Shown: positions 22,240 through 35,283 of the stretch, one piece after another
How the letters are laid out: the number at the start of each line of letters is the position of its first letter
Numbering within the stretch: position 1 is the stretch's first letter
Assembly (NCBI GenBank): GCA_015178975.1
Contig: WHVD01000104.1
Location: 62,001-126,000, forward strand
Direction of reading: 5' to 3'
DNA length: 64,000 bases
Source: Hysterangium stoloniferum
Taxonomy: Eukaryota > Basidiomycota > Agaricomycetes > Hysterangiales > Hysterangiaceae
Translations under genes and position numbers: made by a program
The notes under the pieces: model-generated
What the model was told of the DNA's origin: nothing
Database searches by the model: none
Seen by the model: only the letters and a program-made list of their open reading frames with translations

Positions 22240-24265
22240 ATGACTTTGAGGAATCACGATATAGTGACCGCTGAAGCCCCACTTGAGGCGGTTGAGGAGC
22301 TACCACCCTTGGTTTCCACAGGGGTATTGATGGCGGAACAACGGGACCACATCATCAAGACCGGAATGAGAGAGATATTCCGAGCGAAGCTTCGAGAACG
22401 ATGGAGCTGTAACGAACCCGGGCACGATTTATGTTACCGAGTCCCCGATGGTGACCAGCACATTCCACTGTCTGCAAACCATGCAGAGGCTTGGGTTGAC
22501 GAGTTAGTGAGTAAAGTATAATGCTATAATCATGTAATCTGTATCTCATTCGGTCCATTGCAGTGCCAAGGAGAAACGAGCTGTCGTGACCCACCGACGA
22601 TTGTTAAGATGCAAGTGAGACCCACGAGCAATACATCCGACCTCAGCCCATATCGCAGTCATGGCAGGGATTGGGGGACGGTCTCACGGCATGCTGGCAC
22701 ATCTTCAAGCATTGAAATTGGCCCCGGGTATTACTGTGGAGTCGGTTTGGAAAGGGTTGGGATGAAAGTCCTTTATAATGCAAAGAAAGTTATGTTGATG
22801 GCATAATTGACCGTGTTCCAGCAAATCGCCCGTAGATTGTTTCGAAACGACAAAGCCGTTAACAAATTCATACACAAGTCTCTCACCCTTCCGAGACTGG
22901 GAAGGGTAATTCAAGAGAGAATTGATTTATTGAGGTAAGGACAAGCCAGATCAAGCATTTACGATATACTTGAACTACTAATGGCTTTGTAGACCCACAT
23001 ACCCGCTTCAAATTCGATACCGAGCGTGGATGACTTTAAGGGAGTTGCCGTTATATGGACATCATTTACAACGGAGGAACGAAGCTCACACTGCCCAGCT
23101 TATGGCAACTTTGGGTTGCTTCTTCGTGACATGTCCCGGAACTCAATGGTCAGATGAAAACATGACAACCGAAGTTACGTCATCACTTTATAACACTCTC
23201 ATCAAATCGCCATTGCACCTTAATTGCGATGAGGTTGCATCAACATTTGTCATAAAAATTGCCCAATATTTGTTGCGTACCGGTCAAAATCACTTCCTCC
23301 TTGCCCACCTTGTGTATCTGATGGAAACGTTCTACCATGATCGTCAGCTGTCTGTAGAGGAACTCACTGCGATCAGAAGCTATTTTGAATTCTTGGCACA
23401 ACAGTGTGTCGTGACATTCTCTCTTTACATTCTGCTGATGACAATCATATCAGACAAAATCTCCCGCAACAATATTGTTGGTATCAGCAAATAATACGGC
23501 TTCTTGTTTGTTGCATCCGCCAAGATGCATGCTTTCGAGATATTGCTGGAGTTGTATTGAAGGATATAGTGGACGACATAAATGTAGATATGGAGTCCTT
23601 GAAGTCTCATTTCGATTTGGCCACATCACATTCACTGTCGATACATACCTTGGCCTTGCAAACTTTCTTTGACGACAGCATGCTTCGCACCGATCACGTC
23701 ACCCAGCTGAGTGTCGTCTCTTCCTTCATTGGGCCTCTCCTACGGTATGTTTACAATACTTTCACTTTCAGCACCATCTTACATTATCCCATGAAACTGT
23801 CCTACCAGTCTGATTCTAACGCGAACGTGTCCAAATTGGCCGCTCCTGGACTCTGCCAACGGAATAATCACATTAGCTCTGAATCTCATAGCCGGATCGT
23901 CCGACCCCGAAACCGCATCCACCACAGTGCGCAGTCTCGATACCATTGCGATTCTTCTTTCTCTCCTTCCACATTGTGGCGCAATGCGTGGATCAATCAA
24001 CCGCCCAACCCTCCTTAAGTGGCTTGAAGATTTAGATCTCACAGCTCGTTCCTTCTTATGCGTCGTCGCCACACCTTTCACTGGTGTGTCGCTAACGTCG
24101 AATTCAAACGTGGTATCAGTGTTGAAGAAATATGGTTGGCCTGGGCGGTTCCCCCTTAAGTATATTGATGATTTCCTTCTTATCACTCATTCCTTCATAT
24201 CTGTGGTCGCCACATCTTTCACCGGTGTGTCGGTACCATCTAATTCGAACGCGGTATCAGTTTGA
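22240..24265 (+). CDS. Unrecognised multi-exon host gene
   Basis: A candidate first exon (from ATG 22240) encodes a Cys/His segment, CNEPGHDLCYRVPDGDQHIP, then meets a GTGAGT donor near 22510 with a TTGCAG acceptor at about 22563. The 22563-22821 part is unclear. From 22822 the reading is firm: exons 22822-22934, 22993-23403, 23454-23744 and 23809-24265. They are joined by introns of 58, 50 and 64 bp with GTAAGG, GTGTGT and GTATGT donors and TAG or CAG acceptors, all phase-consistent, giving 423 codons. The product is mainly helical, with no signal peptide and no domain I can name. The 3' end carries a 142-bp tandem duplication. It is probably a real gene, but its 5' part may be damaged. Confidence 0.55.
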
Positions 24266-24290
24266 AGATATATGATTAGCCTGGGGAAGG
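24060..24290 (+). repeat. Tandem duplication, 142-bp period
   Basis: GTCGCCACACCTTTCACTGG at 24064 recurs as GTCGCCACATCTTTCACCGG at 24206. The match extends through the TCGAATTCAAACGTGGTATC-like block. It duplicates the last coding segment of the gene before it. The second copy holds the stop codon. Confidence 0.75.
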
Positions 24291-25029
24291 TTCTGGTCCA
24301 TCAATTCGACATGATCTTTTATTATTTTCTTGGATAACGCCGAAACATAACAAATTACAATGTTAGGCCCGAAAGTTGATTGATCGAATTAAAAAATTTT
24401 TGGAATCAGTGCTTCTTAATTTCATCGCAACTTTTTCGAATTTCGAATAGTGTTCATGCATCATGTGTCACCCCTTCAAACACAGTACCTACCACTACTC
24501 CGAACACTCCCCCTGCTCTCAAAAGCTCTGGTAGTTCCAGCCCCAGCTAAATGTATACCACCTTCAGAGGGTATAATCCTGCGATGGTAATAATGCTGGC
24601 AAGATGGATTTAATGGTTCCATTCTAGGACTACTTCCTACTTCTTCATTATTATAACGGTGATCGTGTGATAGAAGACACCAGCACAATCGATACATTAG
24701 CGTCCGGTGAGTGTTGGGATAGTATCTTTTCCCACTTAGTAGTCACTCTCCCTGCATACTGAGCGTCGACATCACACTATTTTATTATCTCCTACTCTAC
24801 CACATTAACAAGATAAACCTTTCTTGTCTGTTCCCGACTGCGTCATATTTACACAATAACCTGGCATCTTGCACGCGCATGCATATGAGCTGACTGAGCA
24901 ACCCAAACCGCCAAGCCAAACTTCGACTTCTCAGCGTAGTGCTCGTTAGAACACATTCCAAGCGCACGGTGCTGAGCTCGACTTCTCAGCCCAACGCTCG
25001 ATGGACAACGCGCCAAAGCGCATGATTCG

Positions 25030-25300
25030 GAGCTCAGAGGGTATCACCAAGATGTTGTGGCACCGCAAGTTGTGGACAACCACCAATTACTGCACAGAAT
25101 ATCAATATATATGTGTGGAATTGAACAGAAGTGTGTACCAGAACCAGCGATGATGCAGTAGTACGATAGCTGGCTAAGAACTATCATGAGTTTCAATGAA
25201 GACCTCTCTCTCTTCAGCCCCACATTACTTTCTGCCTGCACCAAGGAAGCAATCTGAGCAGCGTTGTATAACATATTGAATGAGGTGTGAGGGATCGACA
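25030..25300 (-). pseudogene. DUF6533-type membrane protein, first-exon fragment
   Basis: The minus strand reads IVLSQLSYYCIIAGS after an N-terminal stretch. This matches the first exons of the gene copy at 48.1-48.4 kb. The reading then fuses to unrelated block text near 25085, so the transmembrane DUF6533 core is missing. It is a relic only. Confidence 0.55.
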
Positions 25301-26189
25301 CTTTGAATCACGATTGAAGATGCATTATAAGGATGCATCTCGCAACCGAGATGGCTCTCATGCTTGTCGTCAAGAGCCATCATCGAGGGCCAGTGCTGAA
25401 GTTACCAATTGCCATCATCATCTCGGCACTCATATTCTAAGCCGTGATTGTAATGCCCGATGGGGTCTGGGGGTCAATGTTCCTGGAAAACATAACGTTT
25501 CATCCCAATTTGGCCGGGAGAACAAAAGGTTCATCCCCGGGGCACCTTTGCTTAAATGGAGGCTTGATTTTTTGGGGTATAAACTTAGTATACAAATTAG
25601 GTAATAATGGGTTGGAAATTCAACTCAGTATGGATAAAATTAAACCAGAATTTATAAGTTACAATCGCTGCTTCCTGCGTTGATGCCGGACAAATTCATG
25701 AATGTTAGGCCAGAAAGTTGATTTATCGGATTAGCAATCAGTGCTTATCAATTTAATGGCATCTTTTCAAATTTCGAATAGTATTCATCCATCATGTGCC
25801 ACCACTTTAAAGACAATACCTACTCTTAGTCCGGACGCTCCTCCTGCTCTCAAAAGCGGTGATAATTCCAGCCCAAACTAAAGGTACATAACCCTCAATG
25901 GCTTATTAATCCTGGGATGCCCCTCACCCTCGTCAGATGGATTTAATGTTGCGATTCTAGGACTACTTCGTACACTTCTGCATTATTCTTGCCTTGGGAT
26001 GGTCTGAATCCCAAACTTGATACAGGATCGCCCACTCGGATTACAACCTGCCATTGCGTGATAGCAGAGACAGCCAAAATGAGACATATGCATTCGGTGA
26101 GTGTTGGTAAGTACATGAGGTGATGTTGAGATGGAGATAGAGATGTCAACGGAGATTATTGATGGCGGCAAAGTAGACGAGGTGACTTT

Positions 26190-26539
26190 CACCGGGATAA
26201 CCTCCCTCTCCAAAGGAATTTAGGATCCTTAGTAGACCCTTATTGTATTTCAACTCCAACAATAACCCATTGAATTGTTATAAGAGTTAAAATTTGAAAG
26301 GGATCTTTTGAGGATCCCACAGTACATTGAGTTCTAAACCCTGCAATCACATGTTAGATCCTTAACTGATTTTGACTCGGTTATGGATCTTCAAGGATCC
26401 AAAGGTTCGTTGGATTCTAAACCCCCCAATCACATGTTGGATCTCGGTTAAGGATCCGATGAGTGATTGTCAGAGTTGATATGAAATGAGGCACTACTGA
26501 GGATCCTAAACATTTTAGGAGCTAAAGCTTTTCCCGGTG
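26190..26539. mobile_element. Short CACYRGG-ended element (family M2), copy 1
   Basis: It begins CACCGGGATAACC and ends TTTTCCCGGTG, an inverted repeat of CACCGGGAWAA. The 350-bp body has many GGATCC palindromes and AACTGATTTT/AACTCGGTTA blocks. Left flank TTT matches the 3-bp duplication seen intact at copy 3 (42397). No coding capacity is visible. The CACYR start with a 3-bp duplication suggests a CACTA-like non-autonomous element. Confidence 0.7.
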
Positions 26540-26574
26540 TATTTGAGGTATCAACAATCCCTTTTTAGTTCTAA

Positions 26575-26870
26575 CACCGGGATAACCTTCCTCTCCAAAA
26601 AATTTCAGGATCCTTAGCAGAGCCTTATTTTATATAAACTCCAATAGTCATCCATTGAATCCTTATAAGAGTTAAAATTGATTAGGGATCTTTTGAGGGT
26701 CATAAAGTTTATTGGATTCTAAACCCTACAATCACATGTTAGATCCTTAACTGATTTTAACTCGGTTATGGATCTTTTAAGGATCCAAAAGTTCGTTGGA
26801 TTCTAAATACGCCAATCATATGTTGGATCCTTAACCGACTTTAAATCGGTTACAGCCCTGTCCATTATGT
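26575..26870. mobile_element. Family M2 element, partial copy 2
   Basis: CACCGGGATAACCTTCCTC restarts 385 bp after copy 1 and runs collinearly with it through the GGATCC blocks to about 26850. The right end is lost. This gives a tandem pair. Confidence 0.65.
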
Positions 26871-28721
26871 AAGGCGCATGTTAGATTTGCAGGGAAATAT
26901 TGCATGAAAATTGCAAACCTTGTAGCTCTCTCAATAATTGACCAATTACCTTGTAACTTCATATATGCATTTTGTATATTTTGATGTTATAACTCCACAA
27001 TTTGACCTACAGCATCTTTCCCAAAATCACAGTGCATTTGAGCTTGTGAACCAATTCATGAGCCAACAGATGTGTCACTCAGAATGAGCTTCTAATACGT
27101 TGTTTTGCATGTATATAGGTAGTAGGAAATAATAGTGCCTGGCGTTTTCAGTCTAAACACCAGCTGCAAGCCTGTATGAGGGTAGTTTGTATGCATTTAC
27201 TCAGTGAACTCACTCACATTAGCTCTGTTGCATTTTCAGACATGTGGGGTTTCAAATTATGTATATATGTATGGTCACTATATAGTACATATAAAACCCC
27301 CAGAGCCCTCTAAGTCCCCATTCCTGCTGTGTGGCCTCCCAACCCAAGGTCCTACCCCCACCATCCTTCTTACCACAGCTGCAGCATTTCCATCCCCAGT
27401 GGCCATGCAAAGTAGGGTATAGTTCAGACTGTCCCACTCCCACCGATACCCAACAGTGTTTGCACCTCAGAGATACAGTCTGTGAGCCACATTCACTTGA
27501 CTATTACTGACCTCAAAGTGTATGTCTTTTCACTGTGTATTGGATCAGTAATTTTGAACAGGAGTTAACAGATTTATGGATTTTGCTATTTTACTGTTGC
27601 ATAGCCCAAGCTAGCCTTGACTGGTACAAACTTGTTCCTGACTCCAGAGACCATTACTAACGAGCACCTCAGTGGACATATCATTCGGTAAGTATCAAGT
27701 GACACACCACTTAGTGCTGGTTGTAATGAGGGGACGGGTGAACTGGCAGAATTGCCTTTGATAGTTATGTAATGGTAACAAATTTGGTGTGGTGAGGAAA
27801 GCAGATATATCATTAGGATGAGCTGGCATATAATGGAATTGAGAAGGCTGGATATTTTGACCAGGAACCAGGTCGAGGTTCTGTGTATATTCAAATTAAT
27901 GTGGTGATATAATTGCATTTTGTGCTCTCTCACATTGATTGCAGCATACCCGAGCTATCATAATACATATGAGTATATGAAGGCTCAAGGATTGTAAGAC
28001 ACAAACCTCTACACACTTGAACAATACAGGTAGGGATATACCAGTTGTCACCAAAGAGATGTTTGAGGGGTTTTATAGTGTCATCAGGAGAGGGGAGACT
28101 ATGTATTGGTCACCACCATTGCTGCCACTCCCAGCTATGAGTACATTGCTTAGTGCCGTTGTACCACTGAAACTGTTGATTCCTGCAATACTTGAAGAAA
28201 TGTTGAAGGGAATACCTGAAATACTGTAAACTTAGATAAATAACTATACAAGGTAGAAGGCTATGGACCCACAGGTTGTCTCTGATTGTTGTATGTGCCA
28301 CAATGTCCATCAACCCTTTCAATGTCATGCCTGTCAAGTTACCTGAGCAAAGAATGATCTGAAGACATTGTTATTCAGAGCATTGAGAGTTTGATTTTCA
28401 AAAGTAAGTGTGAGGCTACCAATGCTTCCTGTCGAAACACCACTAATTGTCAGGGACAAGGGTATTTTAAGCTAGCCCAAATGTTAGAACATGGATATGT
28501 CTTGCAATGCTAACCTACTGAAGCAGCATCGGCACCATCAAATCTCATGGTGAGGTCCTTTGCCAATCGGATTACTTGAAGAGAGCAACCAAATGGACTC
28601 TTGAATGTTGTGGCGGTAGTCTTTGACCTTGTTAGTGGTTTGAAGTCTTTGCTAGGTTGATCCAACACTAGTTCAAGGTCCTTGATTGTTATGGAATCGA
28701 TAATCTAAAAGTAGACATAAA
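26871..28721. other. Intergenic, no recognised gene
   Basis: Open frames here are short and have no features I recognise. A segment at 27290-27430 is rich in CCC. I see nothing else that can be supported. Confidence 0.4.
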
Positions 28722-29396
28722 GGAGAATATCTGAAAACTATTAAGTATACCAAATTCTAATATACTCTAAAGGTCATTTAAACATCTGGGATGTGATTCA
28801 AACATAATTTGGTTTTTAAAACTTTCAAACTGTTTTAAACTCTCTCATACATTACAAACTAATGAATCTTTCTGGACACAAGTAGACAATAAAAAAAATT
28901 AGTAGTTTGAAACACTAATACTTTTAAAAAATAGATACCTTTAAATAGTCCATTCCATGCATATGTATATCATTGGCACCTTTAAATACATATGTATTAC
29001 TTCGGAATAGATCTGTCAATCTAAACAGATTTCTACTTGATTCAACCTACCCAGAATATATAGGGGGTTTTACTTAATAAAGACAGCTGTGGTATGAAAA
29101 ATTTCCAATAATATTTTACATATTTTACATGGAAATAACTTCATTACAACTTTTAAAAAACAAAGTACTAATAAAAGTATTAGTAGGCATCTGTAAAAGG
29201 AAGGAAATTATATACAATGGAATTTGTTAAATAACTATGGGTTGTATAAGATGTAATATGGAGAACTATTTCTGATGGTTGTTTTTTGATGATATAATTG
29301 TTTCAGAATAGATATCACTATTTAAAGATGGAGTTTTGTAAAAATAAGACTTTTATTAGTAAATATTTGAGATTATAGTAATTATAAACACCCTCC
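28722..29396 (+). mobile_element. MITE family M1, full copy 3
   Basis: A 675-bp copy, from GGAGAATATCTGAAAAC to AAACACCCTCC. Its right end abuts the truncated 5' LTR of the gypsy element at 29397. The flanks (AAA and TAT) do not form a clean 3-bp duplication, so a deletion probably followed insertion. The LTR lacks its first 50 bp or so at this join. Confidence 0.85.
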
Positions 29397-30158
29397 TATA
29401 TGCACCCATTATCAGTTCACTGGAATTCCCACTGGACTCCGTACATCAGACTTGTCTACGTTCGTCTTCATTACGTTGTGTTTCAGTCACCGGAAAACCC
29501 ACTGGACTCTGTCTCTGTCTATTTCCGACCTCGTCCCACGTGTCAGTCACTGGACCCCATTCAGAAAACCCATCACCTCTCTAACAGAGCCCCATTCCCA
29601 TTTTAGTCAAATGACCTGTCACGATTTGGACTCCGCTCCCGCTCCGTTTCCTGTTATGGTTTATGATTTGTCACTATTTGGACTCCGCTCTGTTCTGTCC
29701 CATTCCTAACACCAATTTGGTGTTTACTATTCCCATTTTATGTTTTGCTCATTTCGTTTCATTATTACTGGATTCGGTATGACATTTACTCCACGGTCTA
29801 TTTAAACTGGCAGGTGTTGTACATACAATCCAGGCAGAAAATCGGCTTAGATTCCCCCCAGTAATCTAATACATTTTCCGCTCTAAAACCCTACTTGAAT
29901 CACACTGCTCGCACTAGTTGGAGCCCACGGGCTCCGGCGCATCTATCTCTCTCACTAATCTCGACTCACAACCCACAACCTCCAACCTATGACCCCTCAA
30001 CCCACGACCCCCACCTGGACTCCCTGGGATTCCCGTCCGTCCGTCCGTCTGAAATTGGACAGCACGATCTAGTGAGGGTGCAGCCTATAAGCTGAAGCCA
30101 AGTCCTACCGGATATCCCATGGGTTTCTCCAGAAACCTGCCCTGTACGTATCCTAACA
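29397..30158 (+). repeat. 5' LTR of gypsy copy 3 (truncated at its start)
   Basis: It matches the 3' LTR 38407-39229 from its TATATGCA block onward and ends GTATCCTAACA at 30158. It has the family motif GCAGCCTATAAGCTGAAGCC near 30079 and a TATTTAAAC box near 29803. The first 50 bp or so are missing where the MITE abuts. Confidence 0.85.
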
Positions 30159-30194
30159 GTATTTTCTGACTAAGACTCGCAGATTGTTTTCATT

Positions 30195-31420
30195 ATGCCA
30201 CCAAGAAAGAAAGTGAATACCAGTCAGACGCTTGCAAACCAGTCGGAACCCATGGAAGAAGCCTGTATCGAAAAAGTCCTGGAAAACCAGGACAAATCCG
30301 AGTACGAGGACAAATCTGTGGCCCCCGACAAGGGAAAAGGTGTTGAAAATCCTCTGTCTAGTCAACGACTGCACTTGGGGGATCCTACTTCTGAATTTTT
30401 AGCAGGCACTATAGATAAATTTATGACACACCTGCTCAAAGATGAAAGAAAAAGGAACAAGAACCTCCACGGTCAAAAGTCAATGCTCTGGAACCCTTCA
30501 TGGGTTCCAACCCTAACAAGCTCTCTACTTTCCTCATGCAATGTTGCTTCAATTTCCACGATCGATCCGCTGCATTCTCCATGGACTCCTGAAAAGTCAA
30601 CTATGCACTTTCATACTTGTCGGGATCCGCGTTGAAATGGTTCGAACCGGCTTTTAGTGGGATTTCTGAGGAAGAGCCACTTTGGCTTGAAGATTGGGAT
30701 GCTTTTGTTGAGGAGCTTGAAACCAACTTCGGCCCATATGACCCGACAGGAGAAGCCGAGAATAGTCTCATAAATCTTCATATGAAGGACACGCAGCACA
30801 TCACGGACTATATCATCCAATTCAATAATATTGCAGCTCGTTGTCAGTGGGGCAATCCCACTCTCCACCACCAATTCTACACCGGTCTGCCGTCCCACCT
30901 TAAAGATGAAGTCTTGAAAGGAGAAGATGGCAAGCCAAAAACCCTGTCCTGTATGCACCTCAAAGCTCAAAACGTGGACGCACATTATTGGGAACATTGC
31001 GTGGAAGTTGCCTGCAAGACCTCCACGGACATAGTAAACAAGTCCATGGCCAATAAAAACAACAACAACAATTTGTCAACCAGCAACCAAAACTCCACAC
31101 AATCTGACAAGAAGAATGATGAAAAGTCTTCTAACAACAACAACAACAATACCAACAAGGACAATAACAAGGGTCAACAGTCCAGCAAGCAAGCCGGAAA
31201 ACCTGACCTCTCAGGCAAACTCGGACCTGATGGCAAATTGACCCCACAGGAAAGACAATGTTCTATGGACAATAACCTCTGTCTCTTGTGCGGGAAACCC
31301 AGTCATCGAGTCCCAGAATGTCCACTGGCAAAAGCAAACTCTTCAAAGGGTCGAACAGCCAAGGCCTCCACAGAAACCCCGTCGAAGGACAAACCAGCTT
31401 CTGACTTGAAAAAAGAGTAA
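30195..31420 (+). pseudogene. Gypsy gag with zinc knuckle (copy 3)
   Basis: ATG 30195 starts a basic, charged N-terminus (MPPRKKVNTSQ). The reading breaks near 30475 by frameshift and at an in-frame TGA near 30590, then is open from 30617. It holds the capsid-like core LSGSALKWFEPAFSG, DAFVEELETNFGPYD, HITDYIIQFNNIAARCQW and YTGLPSHLKDEV. An Asn-rich linker lies at 31045-31165 and a CCHC knuckle, CLLCGKPSHRVPEC, near 31281. The reading stops at 31418-31420 and pol continues in another frame. Full length would be close to 400 residues, usual for this family. It forms the particle and binds RNA. Confidence 0.85.
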
Positions 31421-32817
31421 GCAACCCCGCAGACTCCACATGGGTTGGGGGTTGCGTTGCCTCTCCACGCATTCAAGAGTTTACCCGTCTCAATGCATCT
31501 GCTCTTTCACATTCTGATTCATTTTTCGTTAAACTTATGTCTAATATGATTCCGAAATTTGTTTTTTCAGCTCTTATAGATTCGGGCTTGACTCATTGTT
31601 TTTTAGATACAAAATTCACACAAAAGAATTCTTTGTCAACTTATTTGATAAATCCCATCAGCCTCCACCTCTTCAATGGCACAAGTAATTCAGTTGTTAC
31701 CCAAGCTTGTGATTTACCCATCTGTTTCCCATGTGGAACATCTCAATTGGTCACATTCTATGTGACCCAATTAGACTCAAGTTGCTCGGTGGTTCTAGGA
31801 CACAACTGGCTTACCCGCTACAATCTGTTGATTGACTGGATAGCTAACAGTATAACATTCTGGACTGCCATGGCAGCCGAGGAAACTGCACCTGTCTCGG
31901 CCTCCATGGCACCCATGGCCTTCCCGGCACCTGCAGTCTCGAGGACTCCTGTGATCCCTATGGCACCCATGGCTTCCCTGGAACCCATGGCACCTCCATC
32001 TATTTCTCTGATTAATGCTGCAGCTTTTATTAGGGCTTCAAAAATGGATGGGTCCCAGGCATTCACTATCAACTTAAAAATTGATGAAGCAACTGGACAT
32101 TTTTCAACACTGGTATCTGAATCTGAGCAAGCTGCTGACCTAGAAGGCATCCCGGAAAAATATCATGACTTTGCGGATGTTTTTAGCAAGCAGAAAGCTG
32201 ACCGGCTTCTGCCTCACAGAGAATACGACTTAAAAATCGATCTCGAAGATGGCGCCCAGCCACCCCTAGGACATATTTACCCACTCTCATCCACGGAACT
32301 TTCCGCGATTCACGATTTCCTGGATGAACATTTGTCCATAGGTTTTATCAGACCCTCAAAGTCTCCTTTTGACCACCTGTTCTGTTTGTCAGAAAAAAGG
32401 ATGGATCCCTTCGACAATGTGTTGATTTTAGAGGACTCAATGCTGTCACTAAAAAGGATAAGTATCCACTCCCACTCAGATCTGATCTGCTCGATGCTCC
32501 GCAAAATGCCTGGATTTACACCAAAATAGATCTCAAATATGCCTATCATTTGGTCCAGATTGCCGCAGGCAACGAATGGAAAACCACTTTTAGAACCCGC
32601 TATGGGGCCTTTGAGTGGTTGGTGATGCCCTTCAGACTCACCAATGCTCCGTCTGTTTTTCAGCATTTTATCAATGACATTTTCTCCGACATGCTCGATG
32701 TATGCATCATTGTTTACTTGGATGACATTCTTATCTACTCTGAGAATCCCACGGAATACGACAAACAAGTCCGTGAAGTTCTCTGGAGACTCAGACAACA
32801 TGGTTTATTCGCGAATG

Positions 32818-34084
32818 TGTGATGTATCAGCATCATCTCATAATTTTCTCTTAATTTTCTTTGAATTATTTAATATTTTCTCGAATTTTTATTGTATTTT
32901 TATTATGTTTATTGTGAAAAATAGGCCTTATTCCTCTTAACTTCGCATAAATAATAGCATATATGGACTCATATTATGCTATTATTACTTAATTAATTTA
33001 TTATAATTTTTAACTAATTATTTATATTTTATTTACTTAGTTATTACCTTTCGGCACCTTGCTGCAGCCTAGTTTGCGCATTTTTGGAGTCATGTGACCT
33101 ATTAGATAAGCCTCCGGTGTCAGGATGTCACACAAGTCACGAATGTGACTACCCGAGTCATTATTAGATTCCGCCGACTCATCGTTTGCTTCCGTCCCGG
33201 GACCACGGCCTTGAACCTTCATGTTCAAGCAAGAGGTTAGAACCCTTGTCTCAGAGAAGGGAATCACATGATAAATAAAGGGTAAATAACGAGTAGAATA
33301 TGAGGTCATTATGATCTAACTAATGACCTCATAAACTAAATAGTTAGCTAATCATTGAGTTATCAAAATGTATATAAGGAGGGCCAAGTTTCCAATAAAA
33401 TCATCTATCACACACACATTTTATGGCACAGCTCAGAAGCTTATCTAATCATCCTAAGGACAATAATAGCCTTAGTCTGATACACTCACTGCAAGCACCT
33501 ACACTTGCAGCATCTTGAATCTTTGTCAGCAACTCTTGGACTTAGCTAATCATCTAAGTTCCCCCAGCCTCACAGCTACCCTTTAGGCTTATTAATTAGA
33601 TAATAAACCTAATAAGTATCTAAGTATCCTTACTGAAATCCCTGCCAATACTAGATTACTCAAGGCCCAGCCCTAAGTTTATTGAATTAATCAAGTACAA
33701 GCACTCAGATAATCCAATACATATTATTTTCTCTATTAATAAATTATTTAACACCTTGTTAAATAACTATTAATAGTTACAAATAAGCGTACAAAAATCC
33801 GAAGCTCTTATATCAAGTCTCTGCCAAGTTACTGCGCATATATTCAGCTTCCAGCCCCTATTCTCAAGGAATAGTTCTTTTATTTGCTAAAAGAGTCATA
33901 TATTGTTCTTTTGAACCTTTCAATAATCAAAATAAGCATTGATTTGAGTTGTTTAAGCTTAATAGCGCAGCTCATTAATCTATCAGTATTTAAATTACTG
34001 GACCTTTGCTTGTTTTATTGTTGAAGCTCTGTGACACTATAGCATATATTGAGCTATCTAAGAGAATCCCCTGAATACATTACA
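32818..34084 (+). mobile_element. Solo LTR of a third family inside gypsy RT
   Basis: 1267 bp starting TGTGATGTATCAG and ending, inverted, TGTAATGTATTCAG, so the terminal repeats match over about 13 bp. Target duplications are GAATG (32813-32817) and AAATG (34085-34089), with one mismatch. RT reading resumes exactly after it. A TATATAAGGAGG promoter-like box lies near 33371. No coding sequence is present. The family is unassigned and the style is that of a fungal LTR retrotransposon. Confidence 0.8.
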
Positions 34085-34464
34085 AAATGGTAAAAAATGT
34101 ACTTTTGACATGGACTCTGTGGAATACCTAGGTTTCATTATGGAACCTGATGGACTCTGCATGGACGAAACTAAAGTGCAAGTCATCAAAGATTGGCCTG
34201 AACCCTGAAAAGTTAAAGATATACAATCCTTCCTCGGCTTTGCCAATTTTTACCGACAGTTTATCCGTGGATATTTCAACATCACAGTACCCCTTACCCA
34301 TCTTACGCATAAGGACACTCCATGGAATTTTAACAATAAGTGTCAAAAAGCTTTCAATCTTTTAAAAAATTCTTTTTCTTCAGCTCCTATTCTGTCACAT
34401 TGGAAACCGGACTTCCCACTGATCGTTGAAATGGACACCTCGGATTATGCACTTGGAGCCATTC

Positions 34465-35283
34465 TGTTACGACTGGACAATCCCGCCAGACTCTGGGCAC
34501 TAACCTGTACGCCATCACGCCCTACACGCACCAAACGTCTGTTTATAGGATTTCCTGCCTCGACTCTGTACGTCAAGACTTGTTACATTCAACCTCATTA
34601 CGACACATATCAGTCACCGGACTTCCCCTGGACTCCGTCTCTGTCTATGTCAGTCTTCGTCCCACACATCAGTCACCAGACCCCACTCAGAATCCCATCA
34701 CCGCTCTAATCAAGCCCCGTTCCCATTTTAGTCAAATGACCTGTCACGATTTAGGACTCCGCTCCCACTCCGTTTCCCGTTATGGGTTATGCTTTGTCAT
34801 GATTCGGACTCTGCTCTGTTCCGTCCCATTCCTAACACCAAACTTGGTGTTTATTATTCCCGTTTTATGTTTTGTTAGTTTCATTTCATCATTACTGGAT
34901 TTGGTATGTCATTCACTCCATGGTCAATATAAACTGGCAGATGTTGTACATACAATCCAGTCAGAAAATTAGCTTAGATTCCCCCCAGTAATCTAATAAC
35001 ATTTTCCGCTCTAAAACCCTACTTGATTCACACCGCTCGCACTAGTCAGAGCCCACGGGCTCTGGCGCATCTATCTCTCTCAACTATCTCAACTCATGAC
35101 CCACGACCTCCGACCTATGACCTACAACTCACGAACCATGCCCGGACTCCCCAGGATTCCCATCCACCTGTTTGAAATTGGACAACATGATCTAGTGAGG
35201 GTGCAGCCTATAAGCTGAAGCCAAGTCCTACCAGATATCCCGCGGGTTTCTCTGGAGACCTGCCCTGTGTGTGTATCCTAACA
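34465..35283 (+). mobile_element. Solo gypsy LTR (copy D) inside gypsy RNase H
   Basis: An 819-bp LTR of the host element's own family, TGTTACGA...ATCCTAACA. It is flanked by a perfect 5-bp duplication, CATTC, at 34460-34464 and 35284-35288. The RNase H reading continues across after removing it. It is therefore a later insertion, reduced to one LTR by recombination. Confidence 0.92.

Larger units (their letters stand above)
24362..26600. repeat. Segmental repeat block A
   Basis: This block is collinear with 41.3-43.1 kb and partly with 44.7-46.1 and 48.4-49.0 kb. Landmarks in order are TGTTAGGCCAGAAAGTTGAT (25705), AAGATGGATTTAATG-like (25935), CCTGCCATTGCGTGATAGC (26048), a GAGATGGAGATAGAGATG run (26129) and ATTATTGATGGCGGCAAAGT (26155). 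An extra partial unit sits at 24365-24700. The GAGATGGAGA run encodes part of a DEMEME peptide in other copies, so the block includes decayed gene sequence. No intact gene is present. Confidence 0.7.

Noticed and set aside
23779-24186. A 135-codon minus-strand open frame over the unknown gene
   Set aside because: The plus strand has three phase-consistent introns in this gene. The minus frame has no splice or start support.
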